A DNA stretch of 64,000 nucleotides from Lepidodermella squamata (lineage: Eukaryota; Gastrotricha), in contig JBLDXI010000020.1 of NCBI GenBank assembly GCA_047495785.1, positions 868,001 to 932,000 of the forward strand, in the 5' to 3' direction. Made by a program: the position numbers and the translations under genes. The notes beneath the pieces were generated by a model that saw only the letters and a list, made by a program, of their open reading frames with translations, was not told the origin of the DNA and did no database searches. Position 1 is the stretch's first letter; the number at the start of each line of letters is the position of its first letter. Positions 1-10,997 of the stretch are shown piece by piece.

Positions 1-804
1 AAACACGCCAATCCATCGATAGGTGAATGGGAAAACGAAGGCGGCAAACTCATTTGCGGTTACCTGGCTGGGCAAATATCGAAAGTCGTTAAAAATCGCG
101 CGTGTAAAGAAATCAGGAAGGCGAGGCCTCAGTTCGACCGAACCCGAAATATAATCGCCAGCAATAATACTCTCGGATCGTTAGTGATAACGTAGGTCAT
201 CGTTTTTGTCATTATTTCAGGCGATTTATCTTTATTTTGTTTGCTCTAGATCTGGACTAGTGGACTTTTTACCGTTTGACCCTCGCGTGGTTGGCGATAT
301 TCAGATTGCGAAAAGGTTCTACGCCGATATGGTTGCGGATTACGGAGGTTACGACGAGGTTCCAAGTCATTCTTTCTACATCCCCTGCTATTATTCGCGG
401 AAAACCGGCCGCGTAACTGCCATTAACGTCCCAGAAGTGCTGTCCAAGTATTTGAAAGCCCTCATTTTCGCCATATATCTCGATCTCGGCTGCGATGAAA
501 GTCGGTGTTTCAGCGTATTGGAACCTCTTTTGTTACCTCATCTTCGTAAGTTTATTAAGGAGGAGTTTTTTCGTTATTTTTTAATTATTTTTTTACAGGA
601 TTTTACTTCCAGCGAGAAGTCGTCGATCCAATCTGGCTGGCGAATCACCGTAAAATCTCGATGAGCAAAGAATTTATCGAAACTATGGCCGGCGGTTCGT
701 GTAACTTCAACCTTCGCCAAAAAGCGGCTGCGCTCAATCTGTTGTACGAAAGATTCGGCTTCACGTGGCCTTTCATGCTGCTCGTTGACGACGAACATAG
801 ATGA
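1..804 (+). CDS. Unrecognised protein, 3' part of a spliced gene (partial)
   Basis: An open frame enters at base 1. I read three exons: 1-191, 250-545 and 599-804 (TGA 802-804). The joins use donors gtaggt and gtaagt and acceptors ctctag and ttacag, and phases match at both. Two introns of 58 and 53 bp fit the small introns elsewhere. The visible 230 or so residues are globular and mixed, with no membrane segment or repeat. Recognisable stretches are LVDFLPFDPRVVGDI, FYADMVADYGGYDEVP and GGSCNFNLRQKAAALNLLYERFGF near the C-terminus, which ends DDEHR. I do not recognise the family, so no function is proposed. The 5' end lies outside the window. The conserved look of the frame across two spliced introns is the main argument that it is a real gene. 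Confidence 0.6.
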
Positions 805-2399
805 TTATTTAGTAAAAAAAATGACTTTCAATATAATAACTGACATTAATATAATTTCAACCTGGCAGATGCTAAATTTTGCGCCCGGTGGCCGCACCGG
901 AAAATTTAGCATCTCTAGTCAAAAAAATGACATAAAAAATTATGTTTTCTTAAAAAGCGCCAATATATTAACCGGTTTAACATGGATATAATATTATATT
1001 TTTCTAAATTAGCCGATAATTTGTGTCGTTGAATTCTTCTGCCGCGCCTTTTTTGGTTATAGCCCTCGTTATTGCACTGATAGAGCTTACTAAACCGCCG
1101 CTGCCAAAAAATTAATAATTTAATTAAGCCGTGCGTAATTGCGACGTGATGACGTCAAGGCATGCGTCACGGCAGCCTGTTTTGTTGATTTTTTAGCAGC
1201 TTGGTAGAAATAGGCCTATAGTCAAAACAAAGTATAACTCATCAACTGGCGAGGCTTGAGTTTAACGGTATTATTTATGTTCCCATTATACTATCTTTTA
1301 ATAATTGATGGATAGCGTAAAGTCAGACGCCTGCGCCTTTGTCCAATAATGTTGTTGTCAGATTATTTGTTAAAAAACTATTGACCAGCCTTTCAGCGAA
1401 TAGACGAGGTGTGTCAAACAATCAAACCTTGTGTGCCTTTTACTGTGTTCGGTGTCAAAATATGCATGCAACTGACTTTATTCTGATTTTCAATGAATAC
1501 TGTAAATAAGGTATGATCAGAGGTTGTTAAGTGATTTCTCTCGCTGTTTTATTCCGGAATAAAAAGAAATTATTTTTTATATATCTTTTTTGTCAACATT
1601 GAGGCATAAAGGTAGCATCCTGAATAACGCAACCCTCGACGCGGTGTGGCGGCTTATTTTTTATTATTATTATTATCTCCGCTAGATTTAGTCAGAAGTT
1701 GACTCTTCATCATGTAAAAAAAAACTCGCGGTTTTTCTCTACACGAAACGCCGGCACTTCATGCTTTTATATTTGGCGTTTATTCCCGTGTGCTGTACTG
1801 TCTCATCGTATCATTAGCGAAGCCGCAACAGTCGAGTTGAAGCTTGTTTATATCAGCTTGAATGTGACAGGTGACAGAAGATGTCTTTCGTGAAATATAT
1901 ACGTGCAACCTCCTCCTTTTTCTTTCCATCTGCCACCTTAAAGCTGATATAATAAAAAGCTTTTTCGGCGTCTCTTACGCTAATTTAGACAATCTTGTAA
2001 AAATTGAGTGTATGCATGTCTTAGTTGAATTAGGTCGATAGATGTTGCAGCATTAAGTCATTGAGCAATAGGTTAGATATGTGCACGTTATATCATGCAC
2101 CTGAGATTGCCCTTAAAGGCATTTACAACAGACAACTTGAAATAAAAATAGATTAAACGGAAGCATCGTAGCCGGTATTGAAGGTCGAGTAGATTGAAAG
2201 CGCCATTACCTTTGCTCCGTCAAAAAATTGTTTTCATCATCAATTTTATTAATCCCTTTAATAGCGCTTCCGGTATAATAAAACCTGAAACAAGACACTC
2301 GCTTCGTCGGTAGAAGTGACGCTTCTATTATTATTTATTTATTTATTTATGCAATAAAAATCAAATGAATTAATTTGAATAAATCTCAAAAACCAAGGG
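805..2399. other. Intergenic, no gene seen
   Basis: AT-rich DNA with short unconvincing open frames only. It contains the hairpin at 867-914, a CRE-like tgacgtca near 1150 and an (attt)n run near 2332-2350. The poly-T/A-rich stretch at 1560-1700 shows no coding bias. Confidence 0.5.
867..914. repeat. Short perfect hairpin (inverted repeat)
   Basis: agatgctaaatttt at 867-880 is exactly reversed by aaaatttagcatct at 901-914. An inner pair, ccggtg 885-890 and caccgg 895-900, closes on a 4-base loop; only gcgc at 881-884 is unpaired on one side. It may be a small fold-back element or a structured transcript end of the upstream gene, 60 bp after its stop. I cannot tell which. Confidence 0.6.
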
Positions 2400-4674
2400 T
2401 TACTTTGAATTTCTCGCGCCGTTAAATTTCAGCAGCATTGAGCAGATGCGATGATGGCCGTTTTCTTTCGCCAACTGGAACGCCGTCTCACCGTCGCCGT
2501 TGACCTGTTCGACATCGAGCGACCCGATGTATTTCAGTAGAAATTCCACGCGTTCGGCGTCGCCACGAGACGCCGCCCAATGCAGCATGGTTTGGCCGAA
2601 TTTATCGCGCTCGTTCAGCACACTTTCGCACGCGGAACCAGCCATTTGGGCGATCAAGTACCGCGCGACTTCAAAGTGGCCGAAAACAACAGCTTTCATA
2701 ACTGCATTCTCGCCTGTGTCGCTCGTAACCGTGTCCATTCGCGCGTTATTGCCGATTAAAAATTTCACTATTTCTGCATAAATGAGAAATATTCATTATC
2801 TAAAAAGCCGCCTTAATTTTTGCAATACGCTGAAAAAGACCTAAAATTGTAAGAAAATTCGGGTCTTTCATAGTCGTTCTTCAGTTAAAGGAAACAGGAA
2901 ACAGGCTTAAGGTCCGATTGAGCCTACTTAGGTTGCTGAACTCTCCCAGGCTCTCCCAGGGTCCAATTGAACTTCTTAACATGCTTAAGGTCCGATTGGA
3001 CTATCCTCCCAGGGTTCAGCAACCTAAGTAGGCTCAATCGGACCTTAAGCATGTTAAGAAGGTTCAATTGGACCTTCAGCATCCATCATAGGAAGGTTCA
3101 ATTGGACTTTCAGCAACAGGTAGGTTCAATCGGACCTACTTAAAAACGTGGTGAAGCTATTCATTTTTTATGAAATTTCAGCCAGAAAAATTGTTAAAGC
3201 TCAAATTTCTATCAACAAATTGGAAATTGGATTTATTTTAATTTTCTATGCAATAAGTCTCAAATAGAAACATCACTCCTTTTAAATATTAAGGCTGCAG
3301 CCGTTGAAATAATTGGTTGTTCCCGAATTTGAATCCCGATCTAAATATAACTTTTACCTAAATAGCCACTGGCAGAGGCGGCCATTAGAGCCGTTTCTCC
3401 ACTTCGAGTTTGAGCATCGATGTAAGCACCATGCCGTAGTAGAAGTTTAACGATCAGCGAATAGCCATTTTGAGCCGCGAGATACAGCGCGAATTCGCCG
3501 TTGAATTTTGTCTTCGCGTCGACGCCACCCACCTGGCCTTCAATCAGCAGATAGCTAACAAGCTCCAACCACCCACGAGCACTCGCCCGCATCAGAGGCG
3601 TGAAACCGTCTTTATCGGGTGCTTCGAGCAAGCAACGCCGGCTGAGTAGTCGAGCAGCTTCGACATGGCCGTGATCTACAGCAATCGCGAATGGAGTCCT
3701 GCCGTCAAAATCTCTCGCTTCAAGATTAGCTCCTTGCTTGATGAGACTGTTGATCTCTTCGATTCTGCCACTTCTAGCCGCCTCGAAAATTAGACTAGTC
3801 GGCGACTTGCTTTCTAGGGGTGTTGCGTCGAGGAAATGAACGGCCTGCTTGCGAACATTCGGAACCGATTTTTGCCCGATTTCCACGGCTGACTGGGTTG
3901 TTCGTTTGAGAATCGATGGTTTAGTTGCAATGTTTGCTGGCCGGTTATTCGATTCTACACTGGCGATCTGTTGTTTAAGCTGGACTTCCTTTAATCGCCG
4001 CGCTAATTCATCTCGGCTATCCTCTGCGTCCTATTTAGATGAAACCCCAGTCTTCAATTTCATAAATTAGCGATTTATTATACCTTTAAAGTGGCTTCCA
4101 ATTTCGAGAATTTCTCGACGTAAGAATCTTCGACCTCTTGCAAAGATTTTTCTAGCATCTACCATTTGAAAGGTAGAAAGTAAAAAAGGAAATATAGGAT
4201 AATTGAGACTGACCTGGTTGATTGTTTCCAATTCTTGAAGCCGGCCATCAGCCACTACGCATAGGTGTTGCAAGCGTTGAACTTCATGCCGAGATGCCGT
4301 AAGCTGTTTTATCAAGTCAACATTAACCCGGCGCATTTCTTCCAATTCCTGTTAATTATGAAGAATTACATGGAAAAAAATCCCGATTCGAAGATTACTC
4401 TAAATAAACTTGGCTTTGCTAAAGACGAATCTAGCTGTTGCTTTAGGTAGGTATTGTTCGAGTTGGCTTCATGAAGAGCTTGTTCGCTTTCGGCCAATCT
4501 CCGTTCTAATGAGTCGATTGCAGCTTTTGATGCGTCCAATTCACTTGAAAGCTGTAATTAGGAATTAATTAAATCGAAAATCGAATAAGATTTAAAACAT
4601 GCCTCGTTGATTTGCCCTGATTTCGATTTCCGTGACCCCGAACTTTTTCTGCCGATTAATTGAAGGAATGACAT
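2400..4674 (-). CDS. Coiled-coil/ankyrin-repeat protein (gene D)
   Basis: Six exons read on the minus strand: 4674-4603, 4551-4399, 4348-4214, 4158-4084, 4030-3358 and 2773-2400, giving 493 codons without a break. The first four joins are phase 0. The N-terminal ~145 residues are heptad-type coiled coil, followed by a linker and about eight ankyrin repeats (from SLIFEAARSGRIEEI to TAFQLAKENGHHRIC). Ankyrin repeats bind partner proteins; together with the coiled coil this suggests a cytoplasmic scaffold or adaptor, but no specific partner is indicated. The start ATG gives a basic Ser/Lys-rich leader (IGRKSSGSRKSKSG). The first intron appears to use a GC donor (GAG|gcatgt). Intron 5 is filled by a large inverted-repeat cluster. 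It resembles genes C and E of this window in architecture. Confidence 0.75.
2906..3140. repeat. Inverted-repeat cluster inside intron 5 of gene D
   Basis: Bases 2906-2941 are the exact reverse complement of 3014-3049 (36 bp). A second overlapping pair joins about 2960-2999 with 3036-3075, almost perfectly. The words aaggtccgatt, ggttcaattggacc and caatcggacc recur up to 3140. The unit is a palindromic, transposon-like fold-back sequence. It lies wholly inside an intron and would make a stable hairpin in the pre-mRNA. Confidence 0.75.
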
Positions 4675-5337
4675 TGCTAATAAAAAGATTGAAATTGCGT
4701 GACCTCAGCGAATGTAATAATCAAAGGTCACGTAGGCTGATTTATGAGTACGATTACAGCTGTTTGCGACCTGCAATGTTTGCTTTTCGTATTGAGAGCC
4801 TACGTGGATTCGTAACACCAAGATGGCATGCAGACCAAATGATATCGCCTTCTAAATATAAGTGTAAATATCCATTCTTTCAGTTAACATTTTTCCACTT
4901 CACTTATGCAGGCATTTTTGTAAATTTATTTATACCATTTAAATGTTGATTAAAGGCTCAAGCTCCACCATACAATTCAGTCCTAATTATTTTACCTGTC
5001 GACCCATTTTTTCCTTTCCGGAGTGAACAATTCGGAACAAATTTCAGGAATTATCCGGGTGGAATGGAGACATTTAATTGGCTCAATTCTTTTGAGTATA
5101 TATGGAAATGTTGTTTTTGCGATTATTTTACACGAGAACAGTGACTGCCAGTGCACAGAGCACATGAAATGTCCGTAGGTGCTCTGCTGTCAATGTAGTC
5201 AAAATCAACCTTTACTTGATGAAGAAATAACTGATTATCGATATCGTGTGAAGCGACTTTTTTATTTTACCTCCCTGAGATGCGGCATGTTTATTTTCCA
5301 GACAATCGGCTTTCAAGAGAAAAAATCCATATGTATA
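4675..5337. other. Intergenic, nothing recognised
   Basis: Presumed upstream region of minus-strand gene D. AT-rich with no supported open frame, repeat or RNA gene. TATA-like strings occur (for example gagtatatatgg near 5094), but I cannot assign a promoter. Confidence 0.4.
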
Positions 5338-5451
5338 AATAAGGCCCTAGGGAAGGCTAGTTTCGAGGAAAAACTCACATAATAAGGCGAGGCGAAGCCG
5401 AGTCTTATTATGCGATTTTTCCGAGGAACTAGCCGTACCGTGGGCCTTATT
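5338..5451. repeat. Imperfect palindrome flanked by aataaggcc/ggccttatt
   Basis: The left arm (about 5338-5388) begins aataaggccctagggaagg. The right arm (about 5400-5451) ends accgtgggccttatt. Both arms contain matching ctagtttcgaggaaaa / ttttccgaggaactag and ataataag / cttatta. Spacer: gcgaggcgaagccgag. It looks like a small fold-back element directly abutting the next one. Confidence 0.6.
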
Positions 5452-5453
5452 AG

Positions 5454-5870
5454 ACATATTACTCAAGGCGAAGCGTTCACCGTTCCCGATAAAACTGCAC
5501 TTTTAATGGAAAAATGTGACATAATAGGTGATTTTCTGGTGTGAAATGCGACTTTAAAAAATCAACCTTAAAACTGTACGATGAAAACGGCCTTATTGAA
5601 CGAATTTAATGCTGAAACAAGAAAAGTGATCTCGCTTCGCTCGAAGGGTTTCGAGTGCTTTTTCTCGCTTCGCTCGATGAAATCAGCGTCTCCTCGCTTC
5701 GCTCGGACGAAAACCTTGCCCCGTGATGCTCGCTGCGCTCGCGTTTCACGGCGGGGCAAGGTTTTCGCACCTTCGGTGCTCACTGTAAAAATTAAAAAAT
5801 CCCCCTTAAATAAGCGGTTTCTTATTATGCTTATTATGTTATTATGTGAGCTTCGCCTAGAGTAATATGT
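5454..5870. mobile_element. Small inverted-repeat element (MITE-like) with CG-rich stem motifs
   Basis: Terminal inverted repeats acatattactcaaggcgaag (left) and cttcgcctagagtaatatgt (right) match except one base, about 417 bp apart. The interior holds repeated short self-complementary words such as ctcgcttcgctcg and a longer hairpin in which ttgccccgtgatgctcgctg pairs back on itself through cacggcggggcaaggtttt. There is no credible protein. The size and the ends suggest a non-autonomous DNA transposon. I did not find a clean target duplication. Confidence 0.6.
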
Positions 5871-5910
5871 CCCAGGTAGTGTCTTCTTAGCAACAACATC
5901 TTAAAACCAC

Positions 5911-6433
5911 ATAACCGGAAACAAGTGAAAGTGGGGTTAAGCGAAATTTGGGACATCGCGAGACTTTTTATGCTACTTTATTCAAGGTCAATTAACGAGG
6001 AGCAGAACGATATCAATAAGAGGTATAGCATCACGGTTGCAGAGAAAATAGGCTTCAAAGTTTACGAACGAAAAATCCTAATTTAAAAAATGCGCACTTC
6101 AAAAATCTATTAGTTTTTTATTGCATCAGTTAATAATCCCTCACGCAGTAAATTCTGATGTTATTTTATTATGCAGATTTCGGCGAGGAATCTCGTTAGA
6201 TATTCAATAATATTGTTGGGATCAAGCTATAGGGTCTCTACGTTAACCTGAATCAATAACATATTTAAGGAAGAGGGGAGCATCCTAGAGGTCCGAAATT
6301 TGAAAATTTAAAATCATCAAGAAAAAACATCTTGGAATCAAAGAATCGTCCTAATTCGAGGGAACACACTTTTGCGATTTGCTGGAAAATACAGAAAATT
6401 CGCTAAATCCCACTTTTCGCAATTGTTACCGGA
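5911..6433. mobile_element. MITE family 2, copy A
   Basis: The ends are inverted: aaccggaaacaagtgaaagt (left) and cacttttcgcaattgttacc (right). Internal landmarks are shared with 47387-47930 and 62436-62901: ggcttcaaagtttacg, attgcatcagttaataat and tttgctggaaaat. The flanking acat is repeated on both sides, a possible 4-bp target duplication. No coding capacity. Confidence 0.65.
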
Positions 6434-7205
6434 CATATGATTGTAATGCGCAATTTGGTTTTTATATAATGCTAGATTATTTTCCAAACTATATAGCTCA
6501 CGCCGTTTACTCATAAGTGTGTAAGCCGTGAGTAAGCGTTTTTTCATCTAAAATTAAGAAGCCGGTAGCCGTACTCTCAAATATGAGCAAGCGTTTTTAG
6601 CTATTCCCTAATAAGGATGAGCCAGAAGAATTCGTGGCATTGACCAATGATCTAGGAATTCAATGACTTTCAAGAAAATATAATAACCCGGGTGTCGAAT
6701 TTTTTGGGATGTGCATCGGGAATAATCCCTGGCGCTTGACATTTCAAGGAGGAACTTGTTGAAATCTCTTGGTACTATACTGTTTTATCTAGAGGTCAGA
6801 AAAATCTATAATTTCCCGGATGACATCATCGCAATTGAGACTATGATGACGTGTATTGCAATAAATTCGTTATCATATTCGCAAAAACTACAGCTTAGTA
6901 CTTGCGTATTCGAGAGCGTGAAATGTATAAAACAAGGGAGCATTGAAGCGCGCACCTGGTTCGGCTCTTGAATAAATATGCGTGCAGTTTTACGCTACGA
7001 CTTCGACATGCGTATATTATACTATCATAGAGTAGAACGTAAACCACACGCGCGCCCTTACTAATAACCATTAGCCATGTTAATTTTAGATGAAAAAAGT
7101 TAGAATTTATAATGCCGTTCAGCTAAATCTGGCAAAAACTCTATATTATCTCGATTTTTTAGCTAAATTCCTACATACTTTTTCCTGTTTTTAGGGTGAA
7201 TACAA
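6434..7205. other. Intergenic upstream of protein kinase C
   Basis: No coding signal. A T-rich acceptor (ttcctgtttttag, ending at 7194) lies 11 bp before the kinase start codon, so an untranslated first exon or a trans-spliced leader may join there; the donor is not identified. Confidence 0.4.
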
Positions 7206-9252
7206 ATGGAAGAGTTGAAGCGGTTTGTGGGAAATGAATTTCTCGCAGATCTAGCACCATCCAGTGGGACGCTAAGGCGTCGAAACGAAATATGGCGGAA
7301 AGGTGCCTACAAACGGCCGAAAATCCACAAGGTGAACGGGCATCAATTGGTGGCGAAATTTTTCAGCGGCTTCACCTTTTGCGCCCACTGTACGGACTTT
7401 TTGTGGGGCTTCAACAAACAAGGCTATCAGTGCCAACGTAAATTTTACAAAATTTACCTCCGTAATTTATGCTTTTTTTCAGTTTGCAGCATCGCTGTTC
7501 ACAAGAAATGTCACGGAAAATTGAAAGCTGCCTGTGCGCAGAGTCCGGTTCCGTCGCATTTCGATAAACCGCACACTTTTCGGCCGAAAAATTACCTCCA
7601 CCCAAAATTTTGCAATCATTGCGGCCAATTTTTGTGGGGCCTCTTCAATCAGGGACTAAAGTGCAATTCTTGCCAAGTTGCTGTCCATTATGAGGTCAGT
7701 TTTTTAAACCTTGAAAATTAAATAATATTTAATAAAATAATACTATTTAATTTATAATAATTAATATTAATTTATTATTTTCAAATTGAATAATATTATT
7801 AATTTCTTCAAATTAGTGCGCGGAAAAAGTTGCGAAAAACTGCGGAATCCAACCGCAATCGCGAGAAGTGGCAGAATCTTTAAAATCAATACAATCCTCC
7901 TCAACGGCGAGAACTTCAGAAAACGACACAAGCCCGGTTTTTATTCGAAAATTTTATTTAAAAATAATTCAGCTTAATTTTTCTCAGAGCAGTGAAGAGG
8001 CTGGGTCGATCCCTTATTACGAAGATGGCAGTCGAAGTCGAACTAGTTCGATGATTTTCAGTGGAGCTTCTTCCCAGCAACCGGCCAAGCTTGGTTTCGA
8101 CGATTTCGAGCTTATAAAACTAATAGGAAAGGGCAGCTTCGGAAAAGTCTTCCTCGCAAAGCGCCGCAATAGTCCTAATAACGATGAGTTCTACGCCGTT
8201 AAAGCGATGAACATCAAATTCGTGCTGACAACAAATGACATCGAAACAACGCGGGTCGAGCGAAAAATCGCGCAAATGGCCACAAAAACCGACGCGCCCT
8301 TTCTGCTCAAAATGCTGTGCACTTTCAGGACCGAAGCCTACCTATGTATGACCCTCATCCTATTTCAATTAATTCACTTATTTCGATTGTTTTAGTTTTT
8401 GTGTTCGATTTTTTGTCCGGTGGAGATTTGATGTTTCACTTGAACCGGCGCGAGAAATTCACGCTGGAACAGACGCGATTTTACGCTGCTGAGGTAGTCG
8501 TCGCCTTAGGATTTCTCCATTCGAAAAACGTCGTATATCGCGATTTAAAACTCGACAACATCCTGCTAGATCGAGACGGGCACATCTGCCTGGCTGACTA
8601 CGGCCTGTGCAAGGACGAAATCAGCCCCGATAACTTGGCGTCGACGTTTTGCGGCACCCCAGATTACATAGCGCCAGAAATCGTCGAACAGCGCGACTAC
8701 GGCTTCTCGGTTGACTGGTGGTCGTTCGGCGTCATGATCTACGAAATGATGTCCGGTCAAACGCCGTTTTCCGGTATCACCGAGCTTGACCTTTACGGCG
8801 AAATCCTGAACCCGGAATTGCCTGACCTTAATATTATTGACGATGACTATTGCGCCTCGCTTCTTCGAGCCTTGTTCCAACGCGAGCCTATCAATCGCAT
8901 CGGGTGCCAAGGTCGAGATGCCGACGAGATCAGAGAGCACGCGTTTTTCGTACCAGCCATTGACTGGGCTCGCTTAGAACGGCGAGAAGTCAAGCCGCCG
9001 TTTGTCCCATCGCCGGACTATTTGCAAAACTTCGATAGGGACTACACGAATCCGACGATTCGGCTGACCGTCGAGTACTGCCGCACCCTGCGCCGAACTG
9101 CGCCGGACAGCCCGTCTCGCGAGCTCATGAACACAATTCCCCGCGATATGTTCGCTAATTTCAGCTTCACATGTCCCGATTATAAGTCACCGGACGAGCG
9201 GCGTCAGGTGGAAAAAAGCAACGAAATAGCTTCTGACCTATACAAAAAATAA
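7206..9252 (+). CDS. Novel-type protein kinase C (delta/theta-like), without C2 domain
   Basis: Five exons: 7206-7437, 7483-7694, 7817-7936, 7988-8345 and 8396-9252, giving 592 residues in frame. It is a diacylglycerol-responsive Ser/Thr kinase. A pseudosubstrate-like segment RKGAYKRPKIHKVNGH (31-46) precedes two C1 zinc fingers (about 45-95 and 107-157; H-x-CxxC...C-x2-C pattern with KQGYQCQLC). The kinase domain starts near 226 with GKGSFGKV, then YAVKAM lysine, catalytic VYRDLKLDN, metal-binding ADYGLC (DYG instead of DFG) and activation loop STFCGTPDYIAPE. The C-tail has the AGC hydrophobic motif FANFSF. The C2-like domain typical of delta/theta kinases is not present downstream of the first possible Met; an in-frame TGA lies just before this ATG. 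Introns are 45-122 bp. Confidence 0.9.
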
Positions 9253-9309
9253 TGACCTAATTACACCATATTTTATTCGAGCCAAATAGAATGAAGATTT
9301 ATTTTCGAA

Positions 9310-10803
9310 TTATTTCTTTTTCTTGATTTTGTAAGGCAGTGACGCTGCTCGGCATAGCTGGTTGGAATCAGCCTCGACACTCAGGTGATTGCGGTTTGGT
9401 TCTTCCTCGACAGAGCTGCGTCGCGACGACGTCGTCGAGACTTCTCGCGTCACTTGCAAATAATTGCCGCCGGTGGGCGCCGCCGCCACTGTTTGCCTAG
9501 CCGCCGCCTTACCGCCCGATGATTGCTGCTTATTATTATTGCTAGCAGCGGGCTGTTTCTCATTTTTCACGACGTTCAGCTCAGGCACTTTTATAGAGTT
9601 GGATTTTCGCAACTGGCGTAGATCGAATCTCTGTTGAAAATTGATAAAAGTTCAAAAATTCAATGAGAGGTTTAAATTCGAACCGTTTTAGGATCCGGAA
9701 ATAGGTTCATAATTTTTTCCCGCAGGTAATCGACATGTATCTATATCACAAATTTCAAAAAATTATGAGGTATTCGTGGTGAAAATTCAACTTACGTTAA
9801 CTTGGTCCTCCATTTCGACGACTTTCAGGTGAGCTTCAGTCTCTAACAGGTCGAGTTTCTATAGAATGGAATGAGAAAAAGTGTTGAATATTTGCAGGTT
9901 TTAGGTTGTAGTTAAAAATGTGAATATCCTTATACTAATTTTGTTCCAGTTCTTTTCGCTATTTTTCATTTTCTTGATCGATATGATTCACTCAACACTC
10001 AACGATGCTATGACTTTTTAGTTTAATTAGCTACCTTGCGCCAACATCTAGGTAGAGACCTCTGATATATGAGAGAAATCGGTGATTTTTAAAATCGATA
10101 TTTTGGCTCTGAGGATGATGTATAACTCGTAAACGTAAAGCGCATAATAATATTACATTGAGTTCAGGCTATAAGAAAAACTCGAAAAGCCATGACTCAT
10201 CAGACTGGAACCTCAAATTTGCGTTGGAACTCCATATTCCTATTATGCCCTCTATCTCTAGGAAAGGAAAGGAAAGGAAAGGAAAGGAAAGGAAAGGAAT
10301 CGAGATCCTTGAAAAGCCTTCTGGATTTTCACCCGCCCCGATTTGACTTTCTCTACTATGTAGATCATTCAACTTTATTGAGGCTGACATTGCCAATTCA
10401 GATTCAGATTATCTATGTACAGCAGCCAATTTTTCTCAATAACTCGCAAATTCTCCATTACCTCAATGCGGTCCTCAATTTCAATAATGCGCTTGTGCAG
10501 TTCAGCCTCGGCGTCGATCAGCGTCTCGTAGAAAGCTTGCTGCGCCTTCTGAACCTTCGCCTTACACGAACAGGACGGCGAAGCGCCGAACGCCGGGCCG
10601 CTTGTCGCTAGCACATTGAGTTGCTCGCGGATAACCGCCGACGGCTGGTCGTTCAGCGGCTGATGGTGCACGCAGGCGTCGTGCTTGACAACGACGGCTG
10701 ATTTCGCCGCAGCGATTAGCCGACTTTGTATGTCATCCGGCACACTTTCTTTCTTGCCCCGCATAGGAGGCCTACCTGCCATATTAGGAGGTACGGAAAG
10801 CAT
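9310..10803 (-). CDS. Coiled-coil protein with basic Ser-rich tail (gene A)
   Basis: Four minus-strand exons, all joined in phase 0: 10803-10462, 9858-9796, 9740-9684 and 9630-9310, 260 residues. Exon 1 holds a Cys/Ala-rich segment then a helix (AELHKRIIEIEDRIE). Exons 2-3 encode short helices (EAHLKVVEMEDQVN, VDYLREKIMNLFPDP). The last exon is low-complexity (Ser, Asn, Gln, Ala) and ends in KIKKKK. It is a diverged tandem paralogue of gene B: both have the order helix, ET/EAHLK helix, RL/RF..RQ, then a Ser-rich tail ending in lysines. No known domain is recognised and no function is proposed. Intron 1 carries the GGAAA tandem repeat. Confidence 0.55.
10260..10299. repeat. (GGAAA)n microsatellite
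   Basis: About eight uninterrupted GGAAA units inside intron 1 of gene A. Confidence 0.9.
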
Positions 10804-10997
10804 TCAACGAGAAAAATAAGGCTCAACGCAAAAACTGGAATTCTCACACGAAAACACGAATTTTAATCAACCTTAATTATCAGGATTTAATTTGAAAATT
10901 AGCGATAATTTTCGTGCAATTATCTCCTACTTTATTCGGACATTTCGACTCGACATGAACAAGCCTGAGATTATCTGTAAAATTGATGCAAATTATC

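Noticed and set aside
8566-8940. 124-codon minus-strand frame within the kinase
   Set aside because: Antisense of a strongly conserved kinase exon.
10260-10299. GGAAA run as ETS-type regulatory site cluster
   Set aside because: A simple microsatellite inside an intron; no evidence beyond the repeat itself.
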